A stretch of 64,000 nucleotides of DNA, taken from NCBI RefSeq assembly GCF_000224145.3, contig NW_004190390.2, positions 253,948 to 317,947 of the forward strand, read 5' to 3'. This document shows, in pieces, positions 34,101-52,695 of the stretch (the stretch's first letter is position 1; every line of letters starts with the position of its first letter). The notes beneath the pieces are model-generated. The model did not search any database. It saw nothing but the letters and a program-made list of their open reading frames with translations, and had not been told where the DNA came from. This stretch comes from Ciona intestinalis. Its lineage: Eukaryota; Chordata; Ascidiacea; Phlebobranchia; Cionidae. The position numbers were made by a program, and so were the translations under genes.

Positions 34101-34634
34101 ATTTCTAATTTTTAAGATGATTGTTATGAATAAATGTAACTTTCCCAATCCTCGTGTGTACGGTAAACGACGTTTGTTAACACTGATGTTCTGTTTCACA
34201 TACCTCGTGACCGTTTAAAAACTATATATATAAAAATAGTATAAATTGTACCTCTTTTTGATTTTTATTACATTTTGAAATGATTTAGTTTTGCATTACC
34301 TTATAAGCTGTGTGCACTTATTATTATTTAGTCAATATACTGTGAATTAATTATTTTATATTTATATGTGCTCATTTATTAGCGCTAAGCTCTCTTGTTA
34401 TTTTTTACTTTTTGCTTAGTGAGGCATGACCAAAGAATTCTGTTGTTTGGGACGCGAGTTATTATAGTGATTCATAAATTATCGGGTAACGCAAATTATT
34501 AGTAAAGCTTATGTTATTAAAGTTAAAGCCCGTATCATTTTGCTATTATTTATCTCGTGTTGCAGGAGTATTGTAAAGTTGTATTGTTATTGTTATTACT
34601 TCTTTTATTGCATAAAAAAATATTTGGGAATTGC
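34101..34634. other. Intergenic spacer
   Basis: A SINE tail scrap at 34135-34215 (minus). Otherwise AT-rich with no feature seen. Confidence 0.45.
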
Positions 34635-37600
34635 ATGGAAAACTACAAGGTTGGTTTATGTTTGTTGGCTTTTTAAACTTATTAAATACACACGTTTATA
34701 TACAAACATTTTAGTACTTATTATAAAATTCCTTTTTATTTAATTAAAGTCTAAAGATACGTTTAGACCTTTTAATTTCTAGGAGATAGTAATGTTACAT
34801 TCATTCGTTCATTCATAACTTACTTTATCCTCGCGTGGCCGGTAAACGCCAGTCGTTATAACACGGGTGTTTTATATTCATACACCTCGTGCCCGCTAAC
34901 GAGTTAGGAGTTACCATGTTACTTTGTGGGTGATTATTTTGGTTTTTGTTTATGAATGGCTGATAATTTGGACAACCCATTAGTGACCACGGAGTTGGAG
35001 CAATTGTTGTTAAGTGTCTTGCCTAAGGGCACATACCCCCACTATGGTAGCAGCGTCGAGCCTTGAACCCATTACCACTGGATTAGGGGCAGGCGCGCTA
35101 AGATGTCGATAGTCGTTTTTTGATAACTTTAAACCAGCCATTTTAATGGAGTCTGTTTTAAATAAATATATATATATATATAAATAACATAGGTATCTGT
35201 CTGGGATAGCATGCCATCCCACTTTTTAAAATGCAGTAACGTATTGTGTTTTTACCTTCTTAAATACAGATTTTACCCTGCTGTTATTTACATATACAAA
35301 CAAGCAGGGCCAAGTTCTACAGCACATTAGTTAATGAAGTTATGTTTTTAGGCCCGATGTTTCACACTATGAATGTAACTGCATTTTGACAATATCACCC
35401 CAGATTTTGTTAAAATTAAAAACAATATGCTGATGGGTAAACTTGGTTTAAAATTTAAAAACTCTTCTGGTTAAAACATTTTGTTAAAATTTGAACGAAA
35501 GTGACACCTCTGGGCACTAACAAGTTTTTTTCCTTTAGTTGCTACAGCGATTGGGCCGGGGGGCTCAAGGTTCTGTGTACTTGGTGGAACACAAGGAAGA
35601 TAAAGCTAAATATGTTTTAAAGAAGGTTGAATGCAATGACGAGAGTGAGGCAAATAAAGCCTTCAAAGAGGTAAAGGTTAAATATAAATGGCCGACAAAA
35701 TACCAGGGTTTTCTTTTATGCCTGGTTATGTCACGTAGGTAACTTGGTGAATAATTATTTTTTGCACTAAAAATATTTTTTTATAATACAATACATGGGT
35801 TTTATTTCTATACACTTTGTGAGCGCTTACGAGTTACTATATATGCAAGTGTAACTATTTTTGTAGTTTTTTCTGTCCCAAATTTAGAATAATTTTGTTA
35901 TCTGCATAAGTAGCATAGCAGTTGGTGTTTTTAAATTTATTATATGTGAGTTTTTAAGTTTTGTACATTTTAATGTGCTTGCTTATTTATATTGTTGTGT
36001 TACACATTTCATGATGAAGTCTTGCCAATTGGCAGATAAAACATTGCCATTATAGATTACACCAAACAGGATCATTAGTCATTACAATATGCCTGGTAGC
36101 AAAGGTAACAAAACTTTTGTAAATTCTGTTCCACGTATATAGTAGACACAAGAGCCACTGCACTAAAACCTGTTTGTCAGTTTTATGAGTTGAGATTGAA
36201 AGCTCTGTCAACATTGTAATATGTGATTTAAAGCGAAATGTTGCCACAAGTCTGGATGTGAATGTAGGTTTGAATGAATGAATGAATGAAATTTATTTCG
36301 TCTCTTCGGTCACGATAACGAAGAACAAGAGAGTTGAAAAAAGCGAAAAGACGGGTAGTAACGGTAAAACAACAGTTGTTAAAACACGCTTGTTGATAAA
36401 AAAGAAAGAAATAATGTTTTGGATAAAAGGCGTGACCGTTACACCCTACAGACGATACAATTTCAAAATTAAATAAATAACATTTAATTAAACATATTAA
36501 AGTTCTAATTGGAAGAAAAGTGTGCGTAAGGGCACAACCCGTACAATGGGGGGAGTCGGCCTTAAAGAAGATTGATCCAAAGATTGGAACATGATGGAAA
36601 AACAAAACCCCCAAAAAGAAATTCCACCAAAGTTTACAATAAACAGTTTCGAGTGCACACTTATATAGAATTTAGAAACAAGTGCATTACATTAATACAC
36701 ATTTAGTTTAGTGTCTTCAATGACACTTTATCTTTAATTGGATTCAATGACACTCAGTCTTTAATAGGATTCACACATAACATATGCATAGGTGTAAGAA
36801 AAAGTCTTTTTATTAGTTTTGTTGTACACTATGTGTTTATCAAAAAAAAACAATTTATGTACTTCGTGTATCACCATGATAAGTGATTTTGTTTTAACAA
36901 CTGTGTTTTGTATTGCTGTTGGTTATTGAACAATTCTGGCCTAAATATCAGGTCTCATACTTCCATTTCATGTTACACTGAAGAACCTCATCCACATAGA
37001 ATAAAACCAGTGGGCAAGTCACAAAACACTGAAAACAACTTCCAACTTTAATTCAATAAAGTAAATAGAACAGAAACGTTATAACGAATGTTGTTTTCCG
37101 GCCATGTGAGAATAAAGAAATTGCATTTTGTGCGAGTTTAATAAAACACAAGTAGGGATATAGGTTTATTTACTTCACCATTATTTTAGATTTTCTTCTA
37201 CTGTTACTACTAGACATGACGTAATATCAAAAACAACTTTTGGTTTATCCGTTGCTTTCAAAAATCCTTTTCCAGCAATATCTGCTTTAAGATTATTTGA
37301 TTCCATTCTCACCCTGTCATTTTATATTATCCGATTTTAATTCCGCTTGGCACCTTGTCTTATTGTTGGTTTAGGTTTTCAATTTGTCTCACCATAACAC
37401 ACTGTGGCACACATAAGCTCCATGGGGGACAGATAATCCAATGTGTAAATAATTACGTCTCGGGCGTGTTGAATACTAGTCTTCTATTGATTAGTCGGTA
37501 TATGTGGATCGGTGTTTGCACGAAACAAACACTGCCGTGTATTCAAACCACCAAACACAATGTGGAATCAATGTACACACATGTCCATACACCATCCCTA

Positions 37601-40600
37601 CCTATCCTGTAATTCATTTCCAACGCCTTGATTGAACAAACCTTGGATCGTTTCGCGTCACGCCATTTCTAGTAAGAGTGACAATGTATTTGTTCTCTGT
37701 CTGACAATTCGACGAAGCTTCAGCTTTCTTTTTACAATGTTGACTACTGACTATAACCAGCTTGCGTTTGGTTTAAAACAAAACTTGTTCAAACAAAAAT
37801 TAAGTTGTTAATTCCAAATTAAGCATATCGCTTCTGACATTTAAACAAAGGAAGCACGTTTAGTCAACGTGTGAATTTGTTTGGTTCAACGCCCTCATTT
37901 TTCATATTTGTTTCTGTGGTTGTCTTCTTTAACTTATAATGTACAAGTGAACATATTATGTTGGATAGGCTACTAGTACTGTTATAGTTATAGTAAAATA
38001 AAATAAACCATAATATGTTGGGCAAAACACTTAGATGTCATAGATTCAACCCAGTGGTTTCTTGTAGGTTGCAGGCACAAGTGGTCTGAACCGTTATTAC
38101 AGCTGTTGTTGCGCTGCCAAAAAATATAAACAAGTTACATATATTCACCAATACGATTTACATGTACAAATTAATACAACTCATATTTCCACCTCTTTCC
38201 CCTTGCAAAAACCAAAATTACACACCTGGTAGTGGTAACTCAAAAGCTGGAACGAGGTGAATGAAACAGAACACCTAAACAATAACAACTGTCATTGCCT
38301 GCCACGCGGAGATAAATAAGTTGCATATGTTATCTTAACTAATGTATACACTCATTTCCCAGGCAATGGCGCTACAAGAGCTTCGTCATCAGTTTGTGTG
38401 CGGGTACAAAGAATTCTTTGTAACTTGGGATCGTGAGGAATCAGCCATGTTTGTGTGTATTGTCATGGATTATTATGAACTTGGAGATCTCGCAAAAGTC
38501 CTCAAGACCAAGAGAGTAAAGCAGGAAAACATAGACGAGATGGTATGTGAACTTTTTATATATTGTTTCAACGGTTAAAAAACCTGTAGTGTTATAAATC
38601 CTACTATGTAGTCGTTTAGAGTTTTTTATAAACAGTTTTTTATGTTGTATTTATATTTTTTTCCTCTGGTTTAAAAAAACTTTTACTCAAGTAGTGTGTG
38701 TATAACGACTGGTGTTTCGTGGCTAATTCTTTTTCTTTGTTGAATTAATTAATCTGATCTTCGTTACTGTATTCGAAGGGAAAAATAAAACATTATCTTA
38801 TATTCTTATATTCTCCCAGATTCCCAGATTTTGTGTAAATGGCTAAGACAAATTTACTCTTTAACTCAAGTAGTTTTTACCAGCAGCATTTGTATAACAA
38901 CTTTCATTTTGTTGCTAATTTCCTTCTCTTGGTTGTATTACTTAATATCATCTTTGTCAGCCTACTGTATTCGAAGAGATAAATAAAAATTACTTTATAT
39001 TATCCCAGATCTTGCGTAAATGGCTCGGGCAAATGGTTGAAGCGCTTGTGTTCGTCCACAACAAGAAAGTGATCCATAGAGATCTCAAACCCAGCAATAT
39101 CTTCATGACGAAGAACCTCAGCATATGCATCGGGGACTTTGGGGTGGCCACTGTGATGGGAGATGCAAGGACAAGAACCAGGACTACTGTTGGTAAGTTT
39201 CGGTTTGGGAAAAATTTCGGGAAACAAAATCGTTAAAAATGTTCTTTAAAAAAAAGGACATCTGTTGCAGTGTAGGAAAAAAAGGTCTTTAAAAAGTTTT
39301 TGTTTACCAGTATTCTCTAGTCTAGAAGCAAGCGCTCCAACCACTGTGCAATGGTACCGTACTGTATCTGCATAGGTGTCAAAATGTTACTTTTGGGAAA
39401 ATCTGGGTGACATTGCTAAAATGCAGTTACAGAAAATTCATAAAATTGAGATGCTAAAACCCCATGCACCCCAAACAGTAGGCCTATACTATCTGTTTTC
39501 TGCATGTTTTTGGTGAAAAACCTTCTAACCATCCTAATATAAACGTAGGATCAATGAACTGGATGGCACCCGAGGTGATGGAACGTCCGTACGATGAAAG
39601 GAGTGACGTCTGGTCACTAGGGTGCATACTTCTTGAACTCGCTACTTGTTCATTTCTTGATGTAAGTTTCTATTTTATATTGTGTTTTAAATGTATAAAG
39701 TAACTTGTTTATCCTCATGTTTGCATGGTAATGTGTTGTAACAAGGGTGTTCTGTTTCATACACCCTGTGCTTGTACCCACTTAGATAGTTGCTAAGTAA
39801 TTCGCTGTCACGCTGCATTCACCTCATTAACAATAAGGTAAAAAAATTCAAATTGTTTCATCAACATTGCGTTACATTTTCAGCCGGTTCAAATTTCTGG
39901 TTCATTGTTTGAGATCAAGCAGAACCCACAGTGTCTGGAAGACATCTTGTGTGAACTTCCCAAGCATAAATATTCCCCCCATCTGTGTCAGTTGATACGT
40001 ACCATGCTAAGGAGGAATTTCCAGCAAAGACCAACCGCTGTGTGAGTTTGTGGGACTTGTTTATTTTAAAGTGACGGGGCAATGACAGCTGTTATAAAAC
40101 AGGTGTTCTGTTTCATACACCTCGTGTCTGCTTACGAGTTACCAAGTATGTTACTTAGTGGGTGATTATTTTTTCCAAGAAATGGTTGACATTCAAACAA
40201 CCCATTATGATTAGCGACTACTGGGTTAAATCAATTGCTGTTAAGTGTAATAGTGTAAGGACATATACGCTGAATGGGTAGCAGCGGTGACTTTTGTTCC
40301 TGTATCCCTGAGCTAGAGGTAGGGCCTGTAACCACTGCGGCGACACCATTATACAAGTTTCAATGTATTTGATTCCTACAGAGAGTTACTTGCCTTCCCT
40401 TATGTGAAGGAATGCCTTCTACTTAATCCAGACTCTGAACTTGTTGAGAAAAAGAAAGTATTCACCCCACCTAAAGGTAATTAGCTTAATACACATAGTT
40501 TGTGCCGAAATATTTATGTTGTTTTAGTAGTCTATGCAATTCTTTGTGGGTGAGGTCCTACATAATGGGATTTAGTGCAGAGTTGGCCTCCATGCCTTCT

Positions 40601-43600
40601 TAAATTATCACATTTGTAACGTTGAGTGTATTTGGACAAACCTTAAGCTACCACTGGGTTGGATCTTCTACGTTTAAGTGTCTTACCTCAAAGTTCTTAC
40701 ACTTGTCTAATTAACTTTATTTTTAGATGCGTTTCCAAAAGGCAAAAGTGTGCAGATGATATTCAGTTATATGACAAAGAACTCTGAAAATGAAGCTGCG
40801 CAGAAGGAAGCATTTAAACATCTGGCATTCAGGACACAGAAAAAGGATTTCGGTAAAGTTTACAATTTATTAAACTGAGATAGAAAACGTCAGTGCCATA
40901 ATAAATTACCAAAACAGCTAACATAAAAAATGGGTTTAAAAAATTACCTTACCCACTAGTGAAAATAGATTTGCCCGAAATAGCACCCGTATCCTTTAGT
41001 CTTGAAAGTAATGCAGGGGTAAACACACCATAACAACTTTCACTTGTATTTTAAGCAGAAATCATTTCAAATATCCAACAAAACCTTTTTACCAGATTCT
41101 CATTCATTCATTTCCTTCATTCTGGTTCATTTATCTAACATCATTTATTTCATTCACTCATCCAAAAATATCCAATTATCTTATGATTCTCATTTCCTTT
41201 TCATTCAAATTTATTCATCTTCTATTTTGTATGAGTGAGGGCCTGGGACTCGGCCAAATTTGGCCCATTACCCCAACAACCTTGTACGTCTGGAAGTGAC
41301 GTGCTCGCGGTAGTGAAGTTCTTTATTCACGTTCCAACCAAGTCTCGTTTTCTGTATCCACTCTTGACCCGCGGGACTCCCAATTCATTCCTCTTACAAA
41401 AGTCTTTTTTATCGTCCAGCTGGATCGATGACGACAGCGATGAAGAAGAAGATCGTGAAGTTGATGGAACAACACATGGATTGCTCCGATGTTCAACTCC
41501 ATGGTTACAAAATCCTCCTTAATCTTGTTGAGCTTTCCTCCTCCGATCGTGAGGTTTTCTACAAGCGAGAGATGATACGACCCGTGCTTGTGGGGATGAG
41601 ATCGCATCCGACGAGCGAGCAACTTCAATCTACAGCGTGTTCGCTCATCATGACGTTATCTGCTGATGGTATGAATAAAAGTAACTTATTACCTCCGCAT
41701 GGTGCGGCAACGACAGTCATTATAACCTAGTTGTTCTGTTTCTTACACCTCGTTTCCACAAGTTTCCACATATGTAATTTGATGTGTGATTGTTTTAGTG
41801 TATAGCTGATAATGTATAAACCGATTAGTGACCACTGGGTTGGAACAATGCCATTTAGTATCTTGCCCAAGGCCAAATACGCCTACAATGGTACCAAAAA
41901 CAATTAAGGTTTTTGTTAAATTTGAAAGAAAAAATATCAATATATATTTAATTTTGTTTAAGATAACTATAACATTCTATTCTAGGACAAATTTTTTACT
42001 GAATTCCTTAATTTTTTCCCACAGAGGATGCAGCAGACATAATAGGACAGGCAGGCGGTGTGCAAGATATTTTATCTGCCATGCGTCAGTTCACCAATAA
42101 ACCAGATATCTGTTCTACTTGTTGTGGGGCTTTGTGGAGTTTATCGGTTAATGGTAAATACACGCCAAAATATTTTTGTTGTTTTAGTAGTCTATGCAAT
42201 TGTTTGTGGGTGAGGTCCTACACATTGTGGGATTTAGTGCAGAGTTGGCCTATTACCCCGCGTCTATCCGTTAATGGTAAATACTAAATACACTGTGTTT
42301 TAACCACTGTTAAATATGATGTCATTCTGCATGCGCAGGTTCATTTTCAATTTTTTAACGCCTGTCCTAAATTTCAAGAAAATTAAATAAATTGATTCAT
42401 TCTATTAATTTTACTCAAAGAAAATATTTGCATTTTTTTTAATATAATCAACTATGCAACATATAAGAAATATCTAAATATATAATGTTTATTTTGTTTG
42501 TCAGAATCAAACGCTCGTATCGTAACAGAAGAGAAAGGATTACAAGATGTTTGCAACGCTATGGAAACGCATGCTAATTCATCCGAACTTATAGAGAGCG
42601 CTTGTTCGGCTATTTGGTCCTTATCGTTGGAAGGTAAGTTGTTGGTTCGCATGAATATTTGTAACATCTGTCTTATTGGTTGTAATGTTTACTGATTAAT
42701 TAAGTGCAGAAATGCCCACGTTTTGTGTCTTTAGTTTAAATATAAAAGATTCGAACTTATTTGTTCTCACATGTTGGGAAATGACAATTTGTAACATGGT
42801 TGTGCTGTTTTATACACCATGTGCCCGCTTATACGTTACCAAGTATGTTACTTTGTGTTTTACCAAAAGCCACATATGCCCACAATGGAAGCCCCATTAA
42901 ATTCATTTAACTTAAACAATTTTTGTTTTAGATGATAATGTTGACATATTATCTGACGTTGCCATCAGTCTTATAATTGAATCGATGGAGAAACATGTCA
43001 CTAAAGTTAAAGTTGTCAAGAGTGCTCTTATGGCCCTGGCGAGCATCGTAACGTGTGGGGGTAAGTGAAGAAAAAAAGCAATTTTTTCCAAAGAATTTTT
43101 TAAAGATTTTTACCTATGGGTTAATGAGCCAACTTTGGTCTAAATCCCAAGACCCATCGCTGTAAGGCGTCACCCACAAAGATTAGAATGCTGTACCAAG
43201 ACCGTATTTAACTTTTTCCTTTTAATCTGAAAAAAACCAAGATCATATAAACAAGTTTTTGTTTTTTTAAATAAAAAAAATACCAAAATCAGAATCAAAT
43301 TAAGATATTTTTTAACTTAATATTACAAGAACCATATACATGACCATTAAGTATCATGATTTTAAAAATCATATTTGTTTTCCCCACAGAGGAATGCGCA
43401 TATCGAGTACTCAGTCCTAGCAATGATGTCACGGGGTTAAAGGTCATCACGGACGCAATGACTCATCATAAAAATGAGGTTGACATTGCAGAAAGTTTCT
43501 GTACCTTGCTGCTTGAGTTAACTGAATATGGTATGTGGTTATGTTATGTATCTTGATTATTTATTTTCGTATGGTCAGAAAATGACAGTTGTTATAATAC

Positions 43601-44415
43601 AGATTCTGTTTCATACACCTCGTACCCGCTTACAAGGCACGTGTGGGTATATTGTTAATTTTTTCTTTTTTTCAAAACAATACTAAGGGTTCCATATCCA
43701 TCCTAGAAAAATAACTAACAATGCATTGCAAATATTTATTAAAAAGGAAATCGACAATTATCGTTATAACACAGCTGTTTGGTTTCATACACCTCGTGGT
43801 CGTTCACAAGTTTTTTGTAGCTTTATAGATGATTATTTTCAAAAGTTTTTTTATTTCTTTTCGTATATCGGTATGACATAGTAAAGTACATTATGACATC
43901 ATAATCACATCCAGATGACGTGGTTAACGAGATGAAATCACCAAGTTTGAAAATCAAACAGATTGTCGCGAATTTAAGGAAACAGTTTCGATCCAACGAG
44001 GTATGCGAATGTGAATGTAACCTATTTATTCTTGGATGGTGGTGCAACGACAGTTGTTATAATACTAGTGTTGTGTTATATATACCCTGTGACCGTTTAC
44101 AAGTTAGCGTGTATGTTTTGTAACATTGGGGGGAGTATTTTATTGAAGTTGAAGCACTGGATGTGTAGAATCTTGCACAAGGACACACTTGCCCACAATG
44201 GTAGCAGCGTTTAGCATTGAACTCTCTGAAAACTCACTCTTTTAAGATATTTAGTCATTTTATTGTATATATTTTTATCCGGAAACACTGCTTTTCAGGA
44301 AATATCTGGCAGCACTGAAGTGATTCTGTCAAAATTTGGAGTTAGTGCTCCACGTAGTCCACAGAGGCCACCATCGGCGAGAAGCCGTCCTAGATCCGCC
44401 GCCAGAAACCGATGA
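34635..44415 (+). CDS. STKLD1: STKLD1-like protein kinase with C-terminal armadillo-type repeats
   Basis: Fifteen exons, 660 aa, all joins in phase: 34635-34649, 35539-35670, 38363-38542, 39009-39192, 39549-39661, 39884-40041, 40382-40476, 40727-40852, 41420-41668, 42025-42153, 42505-42633, 42932-43060, 43390-43530, 43915-44000, 44299-44415. The tiny first exon (MENYK) has only a start context and splice match behind it. Kinase about 4-285: GRGAQG 11-16, VLKK with Lys33, HRDLKPSN 132-139, DFG 152-154, MNWMAPE, SDVWSLGC, RPTAVELL. KKVECNDE, ATCSFLD and the following segment match my recollection of human STKLD1 (SgK071). From about 335 on come alpha-helical armadillo-type repeats (ALWSLSVN, AIWSLSLE, ALMALASI); three consecutive repeat exons are each exactly 129 nt. 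The tail is Arg/Ser/Pro-rich. Substrates unknown. Confidence 0.87.
34805..35105 (-). repeat. Near-complete SINE, reverse orientation
   Basis: Tail first (CTTTATCCTCGCGTGGCCGG), body (AATTTGGACAACCCATTAGT), B-box-like part (CGAGCCTTGAACCCATTACC), ending at GGCGCGCTAA; the first head bases are missing. In intron 1 of the STKLD1-like gene. Confidence 0.8.
36275..36560. repeat. Repeat fragment shared with 57515-57600
   Basis: GAATGAATGAATG microsatellite, then a conserved block ATAAAAGGCGTGACCGTTAC followed by ACCCTACAGACGATACAATT. A diverged version is at 57555-57600. Could be the 3' end of a LINE-type element; no coding part seen. Confidence 0.5.
36561..38219. other. Rest of intron 2 of the STKLD1-like gene
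   Basis: A SINE tail scrap at 37070-37130. A short direct repeat, CAATGACACTTTATCTTTAA versus CAATGACACTCAGTCTTTAA, lies at 36719-36775. No exons seen. Confidence 0.45.
38220..38335 (+). repeat. SINE tail
   Basis: GGTAACTCAAAAGCTGGAACG and GAGATAAATAAGTTGCAT; just upstream of exon 3. Confidence 0.6.
38823..38853 (+). pseudogene. Decayed duplicate of the exon 4 start
   Basis: CCCAGATTTTGTGTAAATGG copies CCCAGATCTTGCGTAAATGG at 39003. The flanking intron is duplicated with it (about 38690-38855 versus 38868-39035, offset 180). The copy is short and diverged, so not an exon. Confidence 0.75.
39700..39790 (-). repeat. SINE tail fragment
   Basis: GTGTTCTGTTTCATACACCC; intron 5. Confidence 0.5.
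40065..40355 (-). repeat. Near-complete SINE, reverse orientation
   Basis: TTATAAAACAGGTGTTCTG to CCACTGCGGCGACACC, diverged; intron 6. Confidence 0.75.
40853..41419. other. Intron 8 of the STKLD1-like gene
   Basis: A pyrimidine-rich run of ATTCATT-type repeats at 41095-41225. No feature beyond this. Confidence 0.5.
41685..41905 (-). repeat. SINE, reverse orientation
   Basis: CATGGTGCGGCAACGACAGT to AATACGCCTACAATGGTACC; intron 9. Head missing. Confidence 0.7.
42775..42895 (-). repeat. SINE fragment
   Basis: TTTTATACACCATGTGCCCG and CCACATATGCCCACAATGG with the middle deleted; intron 11. Confidence 0.55.
43555..43835 (-). repeat. Two SINE tail fragments in tandem
   Basis: TTTCATACACCTCGTACCCG near 43611 and TTTCATACACCTCGTGGTCG near 43783; intron 13. 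Confidence 0.6.
44025..44225 (-). repeat. SINE fragment
   Basis: GTGCAACGACAGTTGTTATA to TGCCCACAATGGTAGCAGCG; intron 14. Confidence 0.6.
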
Positions 44416-44481
44416 CGTCACAACTCATGACGTAATCGTTGATGACATCACATATAATGACGTGATTTCTGATGACGTATT
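44411..44481. promoter_or_regulatory. Cluster of CRE/ATF-like TGACGT motifs
   Basis: Starting on the stop codon: GATGACGTCAC (full TGACGTCA palindrome), ATGACGTAA, GATGACATCA, ATGACGTGA, GATGACGTAT, five copies in about 70 bp. bZIP sites have this sequence. Position in a 3'UTR is odd for an enhancer; chance or a short repeat are the alternatives. Confidence 0.4.
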
Positions 44482-44783
44482 GATTGGACAAGCTTTTGCC
44501 GCTAACGATTTATTTAACGTTTCAAGCAGTTACTGAGTTCGGCTGCACTTAAAAAAGTTTGTACTTTGCTAAAAAATGCCTTGTAGTTGTCGATTTTGAA
44601 CCTGACATCTTCAGTCTGCGTTGATTTTATTTTTCTCATGAGATTTCGGCATTTCGTGTCCTTTGTATCGTGGTATGATTGTGTAATTTCATATATAGTG
44701 TTTCTATAGATCTTCCACGTTCATTTTCACCTTGTACACTGTAGTAGGCGCACTCGCACTGTAATTTTGATTTGCACTCGTAG

Positions 44784-44789
44784 AATAAA
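44784..44789 (+). terminator. AATAAA signal of the STKLD1-like gene
   Basis: AATAAA about 370 nt after the stop codon. Confidence 0.55.
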
Positions 44790-44939
44790 ACACACAATAA
44801 TCAAACCGGAGTATACATAGAGATAAATCGAACTCCTTTCGTGGTAAGTATGGTATAGTAACATTTTAACTCAATTTAACTTTAAAAAATTTACAGAGCC
44901 ATTTCTACCTTGACAAAGACCACTTCGCTGGAGAAAACA

Positions 44940-45025
44940 TCTGTAAGCGGGCACGAGGTGTATCAAACAAAATAACCATGTTACAACGACTGTTATTGTC
45001 TACCAGGCGAGAATAAATAAGTTTA
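44940..45025 (+). repeat. SINE tail
   Basis: GTAAGCGGGCACGAGGTGTA and GGCGAGAATAAATAAGTT. Confidence 0.6.
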
Positions 45026-45219
45026 GTTCGTTTATTTGAACGCAATCAACGTTTTTCAGTAAGAATCATATTATTGCGTCAACACATTTTCGATTTTATT
45101 TTCTCTCAACACCCTTAAACCTACGGGCTTCCATTCTTGGGTAACTCTTATTTCTTCTGTCTCGTCTTGCCTCCTATTTGTAATGATGGGACATTGTAAA
45201 TTCAGCTGAACATATTATA

Positions 45220-45456
45220 GGTTGGGGTAAGATGGGAAATGCTGTTATTAACTTAACTGTCCCATTTGGTACTAAAATGACATAACCGTAGCCAACGACA
45301 TAAAAGATAGTTTTTAATTCTTTAAAACAGAATGAATATTATCATCAGCACAAAATATCGATTTTCTAATCCTATTTTTACCAGTTTATGTCTTTGTTTT
45401 TTACCAAATTAGGTGAGAAAATAGAATGAAAAGAAAACCTACCCGAACCTTCTATA
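45220..45456. mobile_element. MITE, decayed
   Basis: TAGGTTGGGGTAAGATGGGA to AACCTACCCGAACCTTCTA; directly next to the small peptide gene. Confidence 0.65.
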
Positions 45457-45469
45457 ATCGTTTAACAAA

Positions 45470-45475
45470 TTTATT
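45470..45475 (-). terminator. AATAAA signal of the small peptide gene
   Basis: Plus-strand TTTATT; signal on the minus strand only 7 nt beyond the stop. Confidence 0.45.
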
Positions 45476-45481
45476 ATTTTC

Positions 45482-45622
45482 TCACTTTGATCTATAGTCA
45501 TAATGTTTCCAGTATTTCATATATCTTCGACTTCTTATTAAGCTTTTATCAGGAAACACACATTCGCCGCTGTTCACCAATACCAGTAGAAATAAAGCTA
45601 GAACACAAGTTTTTAAATCCAT
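45482..45622 (-). CDS. Putative small secreted cationic peptide precursor
   Basis: Single exon of 46 aa. The first 20 or 21 residues are a textbook signal peptide: MDLKTC, then the hydrophobic core VLALFLLVLV, then NSGEC. The remainder, about 25 residues, is strongly basic with a tetrabasic-like RSRR site and an aromatic tail (YMKYWKHYDYRSK). AATAAA follows the stop codon by about 7 nt (plus 45470-45475), consistent with a real, very compact transcript. Upstream in-frame codons exist (about 17 more) without a second signal, so this Met is preferred. I do not recognise the family. A peptide hormone cut at RSRR, or an antimicrobial peptide, would fit; neither is shown. A chance open frame is possible at this length, but signal peptide plus poly(A) signal make it less likely. 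Confidence 0.5.
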   Translation of the reverse strand: MDLKTCVLALFLLVLVNSGECVFPDKSLIRSRRYMKYWKHYDYRSK

Positions 45623-46185
45623 CTTATGCTTGGTACAAAACAGAACTGCGGAACTGGAAATTAACGAATTCACAAGTACATCTATGCGCGAAGCTGTTTT
45701 CAGAGAAAATGAATTTGTGATTGCAAACTCCTATTGCTATCATGACATATGGTAAACAATAGGATGTTATTGCCGTTGTTTGACAGCTGAACTTCGACGG
45801 TTGATTTGGATTAAACCTGCGTGATACTTGGAAGTTATGGGAAATACAAACTTTTGCGAATCAAGATTGAATGAGCCTTTTGTTGTACGTGTCTTTCCAT
45901 TTTTGTGCCATTTTTTGTATAATTCACCAATAATAATGTTTATATATTTAATTAAATATTTACTCCATAGTTCGCCAACGAGAAGGATTGAAACGCGCAT
46001 GTCATGTCAGTTGCCTTGTTGCACGAAAACGGACAACCTCTTTCACGTGTATTTTTGTGTTTGTTTATTTTGCATTTAGTAGTGTTTTCATTATTATATT
46101 TTGAGTTGTTTTTCACTTTAAAGGTATTTTATAATATTACATGTAATGTACTAGGCAGTCTAAGTCTGAATACTTCTACAACAAA
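45623..46185. other. Divergent intergenic region
   Basis: Lies between the minus-strand peptide gene and the plus-strand UCKL1-like gene, so probably holds both promoters. The minus frame at 45767-46000 has no recognisable domain. Confidence 0.45.

Positions 46186-52695
<6,510 letters not shown>

Noticed and set aside
44336-44536. Acidic 66-codon frame with DDV repeats
   Set aside because: Shifted frame over the last STKLD1-like exon and the TGACGT motif cluster; the repetition comes from the DNA motif.
45767-46000. 77-codon minus frame next to the small peptide gene
   Set aside because: No signal peptide, no domain, no poly(A) signal close to its end.
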